Positions 6,635 to 11,094 of a DNA stretch of 11,094 nt are shown in pieces. The stretch's first letter is position 1; the number at the start of each line of letters is the position of its first letter. The stretch is from NCBI GenBank assembly GCA_964448445.1, contig CAYVAU010000053.1:1-11094 (forward strand). Direction: 5' to 3'. The position numbers were made by a program, and so were the translations under genes. This DNA comes from B73-G16 sp964448445 (GTDB taxonomy: Bacteria; Desulfobacterota; B13-G15). The notes beneath the pieces were generated by a model. That model saw only the letters and a program-made list of their open reading frames with translations, made no database searches and was not told the DNA's origin.

Positions 6635-7618
6635 ATGGAGAGGGTTTTGAGCGGCATGCGACCGACCGGAAGGACCCATCTCGGGCATCTGCATGGGGTG
6701 CTCAGGAACTGGCGTGACCTTCAGGATCGCTATGAGTGTTTTTATTTTGTCGCCGACTGGCACGCCCTCACCTCCGAGTACAAGGAGCCCGAGGTGATAA
6801 AGGAGTCCATCAGCGAGATGGTCATCGACTGGCTGGCAGTGGGGCTTGATCCCGAGCGTTCCACCCTCTTCATACAGTCATGGGTCAAGGAACACGCCGA
6901 GTTGCATCTCCTTTTCTCCATGATCACCCCCCTGGGGTGGCTTGAGAGGAATCCCACCTATAAGGAGCAGCAAGAGGAATTGAAGGGCAAGGATCTCGGA
7001 ACCTACGGCTTTCTGGGATATCCGGTGCTTCAGGCAGCCGATATCCTCATCTATAAGGCCCAGTATGTGCCGGTCGGCAAGGATCAACTTCCCCATCTGG
7101 AGCTGACGCGCGAGATAGCCAGGAGGTTCAATTACCTCTACGGTGAAGTCTTCCCGGAACCCCAAGCCCTCCTCACCGAAGCCCCTCATATCCCCGGCAT
7201 TGACGGAAAGAAGATGAGCAAAAGTTACAACAACGCCATCTATCTCTCGGATCCCCCTGAGGTCATCGCCCAGAAGATCTCGGTCATGTTCACCGATCCC
7301 CAGAGGGGGAGGAGGACCGATCCGGGGAGGCCGGAGCTCTGTCCGGTGTTTGCCCTGCACAGGCTCCACAGCCCCCAGGAGAAGCAGAGGGAGATAGAGG
7401 TCGAGTGCAGGAGGGCGGGCATCGGCTGTGTGGATTGCAAGGGGATCCTGACCGAGAACCTCCTGAAGGACCTTGCTCCCCTTCAGCAACGCAGGGCCGA
7501 TCTCATGAGAAGGCTCCCCGATGTGAGGGAGATCCTTCAGGAGGGCAGCAGGCGTGCCCGTGAGATAGCCTCCCGGACGATGGAAGAGGTCCGCAGGGCA
7601 ATGAGCGTGGACTGGTAA
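6635..7618 (+). CDS. trpS: Tryptophanyl-tRNA synthetase
   Basis: A 327-residue class I aminoacyl-tRNA synthetase of normal TrpRS length. RVLSGMRPTGRTHLGHLHG at the N terminus carries the HIGH-type motif as HLGH (15-18), and GKKMSKSYNN carries KMSKS (193-197). GYPVLQAADILIYKA and VPVGKDQLPHLELTREIARRFN are characteristic of the tryptophan and ATP sites. It charges tRNA-Trp in the cytosol. A C-terminal region with two cysteines close together (CVDCKG, about 267-272) might bind metal, as in some bacterial TrpRS, though that is only a guess. Its stop and the scpA start share one base (TAATG), so the two genes are translationally coupled. Confidence 0.96.
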   Translation: MERVLSGMRPTGRTHLGHLHGVLRNWRDLQDRYECFYFVADWHALTSEYKEPEVIKESISEMVIDWLAVGLDPERSTLFIQSWVKEHAELHLLFSMITPLGWLERNPTYKEQQEELKGKDLGTYGFLGYPVLQAADILIYKAQYVPVGKDQLPHLELTREIARRFNYLYGEVFPEPQALLTEAPHIPGIDGKKMSKSYNNAIYLSDPPEVIAQKISVMFTDPQRGRRTDPGRPELCPVFALHRLHSPQEKQREIEVECRRAGIGCVDCKGILTENLLKDLAPLQQRRADLMRRLPDVREILQEGSRRAREIASRTMEEVRRAMSVDW

Positions 7619-8319
7619 TGGAACCCTTTGGAGTAAGGCTTCCGGAGTTCGAGGGGCCACTGGACCTTCTGCTCCATCTGGTGAGGAAGGAGAGGCTCGA
7701 CATAAGGACGGTGTCCGTCTCCGCGGTGGTCCATCAGTATATGGAGTACCTGCAGAAGATGCCCCCTCCCGATCTCGGCCTTCTGGCCGAATACCTCTTG
7801 ATGGCGGCAACCCTCCTCTATCTGAAATCCAAGGCCCTTTTGCCCCGAGCAGAGGATCGGAGAGAGGTCGAGGAACTCGAACAGGACCTGACCCAAAGGC
7901 TCATACGCTATGAGGCCTTTGCCCTTGCTCGAGAATGGCTTGCAGAAAGGCCGATGCTCGACCAGGAGGTCTTTGCGCGCCCGCCCCTGCTCCCTCTGCA
8001 GGAAGAGGAGGAGGGGGAGATAGAGGCCGACCTCGGTGCCCTTATGGAGGCGGCCAGAAGGCTCCTTAAGCCCTCTGAGGCCGGGAGGGTTCCCCGTCCC
8101 CCTGAAGGGTTCGATCTGAAGAGGAGGATGAGCGAGCTTGTTGCCAGGTTGAAGGGTTCGGGCCGATTGAAACTGGAGGCGAGGAGGGAATGGATACCCC
8201 TGTTCCTTGCAGCCCTTGAGCTTTCAAGGCTTGGAGTGGTGCGCCTTTTGCAGCAGGAGCCCTTTGGAGACCTTTGGGTAGAGCTGAGATGGGAAGGTTT
8301 GAGGGAGGTCGCCTCTTAA
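7618..8319 (+). CDS. scpA: Segregation and condensation protein A (kleisin)
   Basis: A 233-residue kleisin. The N-terminal signature FEGPLDLLLHLVRKERLDI (11-29) and the EYLLMAATLLYLKSKALLP helix (58-76) are diagnostic of ScpA. A central acidic linker follows (about 128-140), then a C-terminal winged-helix-like segment (WIPLFLAALELSRLG) that contacts the SMC head. ScpA bridges the SMC ATPase heads and with ScpB forms the bacterial condensin complex. It starts at the TAATG overlap with trpS, an arrangement I recall from many Desulfobacterota and Gram-positive bacteria. scpB normally follows directly, but the next gene here encodes an unrelated exported protein. The 3' end overlaps that gene by 31 nt. 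Confidence 0.93.
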   Translation: MEPFGVRLPEFEGPLDLLLHLVRKERLDIRTVSVSAVVHQYMEYLQKMPPPDLGLLAEYLLMAATLLYLKSKALLPRAEDRREVEELEQDLTQRLIRYEAFALAREWLAERPMLDQEVFARPPLLPLQEEEEGEIEADLGALMEAARRLLKPSEAGRVPRPPEGFDLKRRMSELVARLKGSGRLKLEARREWIPLFLAALELSRLGVVRLLQQEPFGDLWVELRWEGLREVAS

Positions 8320-8936
8320 AGGCATTGGCCCTTGCGGTGGTGTTTCTGGCCCAGTCCCTTGAGGGGCAGGGATTCCTCACGGTCATCTCCGAAGGGTCCC
8401 TGCCCAAACCCCTTGGAGAACCGCCTCCAAGGTGGGAGGAGGTCATCAAGGAGGGGCTCTTTCAGGCGGTGAAGCAAGCGGCCCTAGAGTTAGGGGCAAG
8501 GGACCGGGTGGAAGAGTCCCTGAGGGCGGGGTTTTCGGCCTTCATAGCCAGCTTCAGGGTGCTTGAGCGCTGGGACTTTCCCTTCAGGAGGCAGGTGGAG
8601 CTTGAGGTGAGGGTGAACAAGGATGGGTTGTTGAAGTACCTGAGGCGCATGGGCCTGATCGAGAAGGGGGAAAGGTACAGGATTGTCATTCAGGACTTGA
8701 GGGATTACAGGCAGATGGAAGCGGTGGAGGAAAGACTCGGGGGTTCGAAGGACGTTTTGGGCTTCTCCCTGAGGGAGGCAACCCGTGGGTCCTTTACGTG
8801 GGAGGTGCTCCTCAAGGAAGGGGTGGATCCCCAAGAGGTCCTCGGCGGGCTTCCCCTTTTGGTGGTCGGAAGGAGGGATAGAGAGGTGAGGATGAGGTGG
8901 CAGGGACCGTTGGAGGAGGGCCATGAAGGTCCTTAG
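8289..8936 (+). CDS. Exported protein with FlgT-N/LPP20-like features, function unknown
   Basis: A 215-residue protein from the ATG at 8289; a TTG at 8274 in the same frame adds five residues and is the alternative start. The N terminus is basic and then hydrophobic (LLKALALAVVFLAQSLEG), consistent with a Sec signal peptide cut near residue 26. The next region, with an amphipathic helix (EEVIKEGLFQAVKQAA) and alternating beta strands (RRQVELEVRVN), recalls the domain shared by FlgT N-terminal and LPP20-like proteins, in which a long helix packs on a sheet. A second strand-rich half (RYRIVIQDL to REVRMRW) may be a related repeat. These fold comparisons are made by eye. No flagellar genes are in the window. 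It overlaps scpA by 31 nt and sppA by 14 nt and is probably co-translated with both. Confidence 0.6.
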   Translation: MGRFEGGRLLKALALAVVFLAQSLEGQGFLTVISEGSLPKPLGEPPPRWEEVIKEGLFQAVKQAALELGARDRVEESLRAGFSAFIASFRVLERWDFPFRRQVELEVRVNKDGLLKYLRRMGLIEKGERYRIVIQDLRDYRQMEAVEERLGGSKDVLGFSLREATRGSFTWEVLLKEGVDPQEVLGGLPLLVVGRRDREVRMRWQGPLEEGHEGP

Positions 8937-9795
8937 GGGGCTTGGCGTCTTGGGGATGATCATAGGGGCCTTCCTTTTGGCCTTTTGGATCTTGGGGACC
9001 TTAAGGCAGGACCGCATCACCGTCCCCCTTTTGGGCAACAAGATAGCCGTGGTGGACATAAAGGGGGTGATAGAGGATTCTGAGGAGACGGTGAGGTGGC
9101 TCAAGGCCTTTGGCGAGGACAGGGAAGTTAAGGCCATCATCCTGCGGATAGATTCCCCGGGAGGGGCAGTGGGGGCGACCCAGGAGATTTACGCTCAGGT
9201 GTTGAGGGTGAAGGAGGACAAGGTGGTGGTGGCCTCTCTGGGCAATGTGGCGGTCTCTGGCGCCTATTATGTGGCCTGTGCCGCCGATCGCATCATCTCC
9301 AATCCAGGGACCGTCACCGGTTCGATAGGCGTTGTCATGTACTTTGCCGACTTTGAGGGACTGATGAGGAAGGTGGGGATAAGGGGTCATGTCGTCAAGA
9401 GCGGCCGTTACAAGGACATGGGCTCCCCCTTCAGGGACATGACCCCTGAGGAGAAGGAGATCTTGGAAGGGGTGATAAAGGACGTGCACGAGCAATTCAT
9501 CGAGGTCGTCGCCACCTCCAGGGGGCTGCCGATAGAGGAGGTGAGGGAGATCGCCGATGGGAGGATCTTTTCCGGAAGGCAGGCCCTGAAGCTCGGCCTT
9601 GTCGATCGACTCGGGGGATTCGAGGATGCGGTGAGGGTGGCCAAGGAGTTGGCGGGGATAAGGGGAAGGCCCCATCTGGTTTACGGGAGGAAGGAGAAAG
9701 GGCTTTTGAGGCGACTCCTTGAAGGATTGGGGAGGGAGACCGTGGGGGGTCTGCTAAGGAGATCTCCCGCTTTGTTCTTCCTCTTCGAGCCTTAA
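8923..9795 (+). CDS. sppA: Signal peptide peptidase SppA (36K type, S49 family)
   Basis: A 290-residue membrane-anchored serine protease. Residues 7-26 form one N-terminal membrane segment, and the catalytic domain should face the periplasm. The S49 landmarks are ILRIDSPGG (73-81), GNVAVSGAYYVA with the nucleophile S112, and KSGRYKDMGSPFR with the likely general base K164; the Ser-Lys dyad is thus intact. The length fits the short SppA form, which assembles as an oligomer, rather than the tandem-domain E. coli form. It degrades leftover signal peptides in the membrane. The ATG at 8923 follows GGAGGAGGG and overlaps the previous gene by 14 nt. The final 42 nt overlap the 3' end of trmI on the other strand. 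Confidence 0.93.
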   Translation: MKVLRGLGVLGMIIGAFLLAFWILGTLRQDRITVPLLGNKIAVVDIKGVIEDSEETVRWLKAFGEDREVKAIILRIDSPGGAVGATQEIYAQVLRVKEDKVVVASLGNVAVSGAYYVACAADRIISNPGTVTGSIGVVMYFADFEGLMRKVGIRGHVVKSGRYKDMGSPFRDMTPEEKEILEGVIKDVHEQFIEVVATSRGLPIEEVREIADGRIFSGRQALKLGLVDRLGGFEDAVRVAKELAGIRGRPHLVYGRKEKGLLRRLLEGLGRETVGGLLRRSPALFFLFEP

Positions 9796-10569
9796 CCTCC
9801 TGGCTATAGTGATGAAGCCCGTGTGGGCAACCATGCGGTGAAAGGGTCGCACGCTCAGGCCTTCTATCTGCCAGTTCCTCACCAGGACTTCCATCACCTC
9901 GATGGAAGTGAAGGCCGGATCCTGCCTGAGGGTGTCCACCAGGGTCTTCACCTGGATGATGGTGGGAAGGTAACTGAGGAATATCCCCCCTGGTCGCAGG
10001 GCCTTCCGGGCATGTCCTACGACCCTCCAGGGTTCGGGGACATCCAAAATAAGCCTGTCTATCCCCTCCTCCTCTATGCCCTCGTAGACGTCCTTGAGCT
10101 TTATGGTGAGGTTGGGGGGCTCTCCCATGAAGCGGCGGATGTTCTCAAAGGCCCTTCTGACGAATTCCTCGCGGACTTCGTAGGAGATGACCCTTCCCTT
10201 CTCCCCCACGGCCCTGAGCAGGCCAAGGGTGAGGGCCCCCGATCCTATACCGGCCTCAAAGACTGTGGCCCCGGGGTGGATGTCCCCGTAAAGGAGGATG
10301 AAGGCTATATCTTTTGGGTAGATTATCTGGGTGTCCCGGGGCATGTGCATAATGAACTGGCGCAGGGTGGGTCTATAAGCCACAAAGGAGGCATTGGTCG
10401 AACTCCTCACGACCGCCCCATCTCCCCTTCCCAGGATGTGATCAAAGAGGATCTTTCCCTTGTGCAGGTTTACCGAACCTCCGGCTTTAAGCCGGTAAGC
10501 GAGCTCCTTATCCCTTTCGGGATCGAGCAGTATGACCGTTTCCCCCTCCCTGAACCTTTCATCGGCCAT
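9754..10569 (-). CDS. trmI: tRNA (adenine-N1)-methyltransferase TrmI (m1A58 or m1A57/58)
   Basis: A 271-residue class I SAM-dependent methyltransferase. An N-terminal beta-rich domain (FREGETVILLDP; HKGKILFDHILGR) is followed by RDTQIIYPKDI (78-88), the SAM-binding EAGIGSG (105-111), an acidic YEVR (130-133) and the catalytic-site LDVPEPW (175-181). The C-terminal block NWQIEGLSVRP..RMVAHTGF (232-252) is typical of TrmI. The enzyme methylates N1 of A58 in the tRNA T-loop (A57 too in archaeal forms) and is needed for growth at high temperature in Thermus. No signal or membrane segment is seen. It stands alone on this strand with its own good promoter. The leader has only a weak GAGG near the ATG. 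Its 3' end overlaps sppA by 42 nt. Confidence 0.93.
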   Translation of the reverse strand: MADERFREGETVILLDPERDKELAYRLKAGGSVNLHKGKILFDHILGRGDGAVVRSSTNASFVAYRPTLRQFIMHMPRDTQIIYPKDIAFILLYGDIHPGATVFEAGIGSGALTLGLLRAVGEKGRVISYEVREEFVRRAFENIRRFMGEPPNLTIKLKDVYEGIEEEGIDRLILDVPEPWRVVGHARKALRPGGIFLSYLPTIIQVKTLVDTLRQDPAFTSIEVMEVLVRNWQIEGLSVRPFHRMVAHTGFITIARRLRLEEEEQSGRSP

Positions 10570-10580
10570 GCCTCAAAGAG

Positions 10581-10608
10581 ATTATCCCAAGCTGAAAGGA
10601 GGTGTCAA
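10581..10608 (-). promoter_or_regulatory. Sigma70-like promoter for trmI
   Basis: On the minus strand a perfect TTGACA (10608-10603) and GATAAT (10586-10581, 5 of 6) are separated by 16 nt. This is the best promoter in the window. The -10 box ends 11 nt before the trmI ATG, so the leader should be about 4-6 nt. The -35 box lies between the prepilin peptidase Shine-Dalgarno sequence and its start codon. Confidence 0.7.
10595..10604 (+). promoter_or_regulatory. Ribosome binding site deciding the TTG start of the prepilin peptidase
   Basis: AAAGGAGGTG has 8 nt between GGAGG and the TTG at 10611. This strong site, plus an N terminus in the right place relative to family motifs, supports TTG initiation. 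It partly overlaps the trmI -35 box on the opposite strand. Confidence 0.8.
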
Positions 10609-10610
10609 AA

Positions 10611-11094
10611 TTGAAGGAAGGGCTGGCCTTCATCCTCGGGGCCATAGTCGGCAGCTTCCTCAACGTGGTGATTTACCGCCTGCCAAGGGGGCTTTCCATC
10701 ATCGGGCCCCGTTCCTTCTGTCCTTTCTGTGGCAATCCCATCAAGCCTTATGACAACATCCCGCTGGTGAGCTTTTTGCTGCTCGGGGGCAGGTGCAGAT
10801 CCTGCCGGGGGCGGATCCCCTGGAGATATCCCCTCGTGGAGGGGCTCACCGGGCTCCTTGCCCTCTTCTGCCTCCACAAGTTTGGCCTAACCCTTTCCGC
10901 CCTGGGATACTTCGCCTTCCTTTCCGCCCTTGAGGCCTCGGCCTTCATCGACCTCGAGCACCGGATAATCCCCGATGAGATCTCCCTGGGCGGGACGGGT
11001 GCCGGGGTGGTGCTCTCCCTGGCCGGTGTCACCTTGCCCTTTGGGGCATGCCTTCTGGGCATCCTGGTAGGTGCTGGAGGGCTTTTCCTTGTGG
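10611..11094 (+). CDS. pilD: Prepilin peptidase / N-methyltransferase, 3' end beyond the window
   Basis: An open frame of 161 codons that starts at TTG and leaves the right edge without a stop. The N terminus GAIVGSFLNVVIYRLPRG (10-27) is typical of the family. Two CxxC pairs (C37/C40 in CPFCG and C62/C65 in CRSCRG) form the zinc-binding cytoplasmic domain found in bifunctional enzymes. IDLEHRIIPD (113-122) carries the first catalytic aspartate, D114; the second, in a GxGD motif, should lie beyond the window. Hydrophobic segments surround these motifs. The enzyme cleaves prepilin-like leader peptides and N-methylates the new N terminus for type IV pili or type II secretion. The start is supported by AAAGGAGGTG. 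No promoter is evident in the 41-nt divergent gap, so one may lie inside the 5' end of trmI. Confidence 0.92.
   Translation, partial: MKEGLAFILGAIVGSFLNVVIYRLPRGLSIIGPRSFCPFCGNPIKPYDNIPLVSFLLLGGRCRSCRGRIPWRYPLVEGLTGLLALFCLHKFGLTLSALGYFAFLSALEASAFIDLEHRIIPDEISLGGTGAGVVLSLAGVTLPFGACLLGILVGAGGLFLV

Noticed and set aside
6002..6763. Antisense frame of 253 codons opposite the M50 gene and the start of trpS.
   Set aside because: Low-complexity Pro/Gly/His-rich translation with no domain; the sense strand has clear catalytic motifs.
6878..7810. Long antisense frame opposite trpS and scpA (310 codons).
   Set aside because: trpS and scpA are beyond doubt on the other strand; the antisense product is rich in Pro, Gly and Arg without motifs.
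9823..10614. Plus-strand frame of 263 codons opposite trmI.
   Set aside because: It is complementary to the highly conserved TrmI coding region, and its end overlaps the prepilin peptidase start and ribosome binding site.
1..11094. Possible defence island, phage genes, insertion sequence, CRISPR array or tRNA gene.
   Set aside because: Every stretch is covered by housekeeping or small operon genes; I saw no transposase, integrase, regularly spaced repeats or tRNA cloverleaf.

Overview
The window looks like a compact piece of core chromosome from a thermophilic, two-membraned bacterium, most likely in or near the Desulfobacterota (former Deltaproteobacteria); the lineage is an inference. An outer membrane is implied by an LpxH-type lipid A hydrolase, a dTDP-rhamnose reductase and a prepilin peptidase. 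Heat adaptation is implied by a branched-chain polyamine synthase (BpsA) and a TrmI-type tRNA m1A methyltransferase. Codon use fits: 13 of the 19 Arg codons in rfbD are AGG. GC content looks to be in the mid-to-upper fifties by eye. There are no RNA genes, insertion sequences, CRISPR arrays or phage genes.

Layout. (1) Plus-strand cluster 9-2174: Nudix hydrolase, rfbD-like reductase, lpxH, with the last two joined by a GTGA overlap. (2) Minus-strand cluster 5934-2121, read from high to low coordinates: icd, a TIKI/TraB-superfamily protein, bpsA, a small exported protein, engB. Two of its junctions are TGATG or ATGA overlaps. (3) Plus-strand cluster 5990-9795, divergent from icd: M50 membrane protease, trpS, scpA, an exported FlgT/LPP20-like protein, sppA. 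Every internal junction overlaps or is about 12 nt long. (4) trmI alone on the minus strand, 10569-9754. (5) A prepilin peptidase gene starting with TTG at 10611 and running off the right edge.

Coding is almost continuous and no gap exceeds about 60 nt. Both convergent gene pairs overlap at their 3' ends (54 bp for lpxH/engB, 42 bp for sppA/trmI), leaving no room for ordinary intrinsic terminators. Both divergent gaps carry good sigma70-like promoters whose -10 box lies only 9-11 nt from the start codon, which suggests leaderless or nearly leaderless mRNAs.

Most genes are housekeeping: TCA cycle, translation, ribosome assembly, chromosome condensation, envelope and proteolysis. The part most worth pursuing is the icd-TIKI-bpsA-exported protein-engB operon, in which a heat-linked polyamine enzyme is coupled to two uncharacterised proteins. 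I found no clear previously undescribed defence or mobile system.
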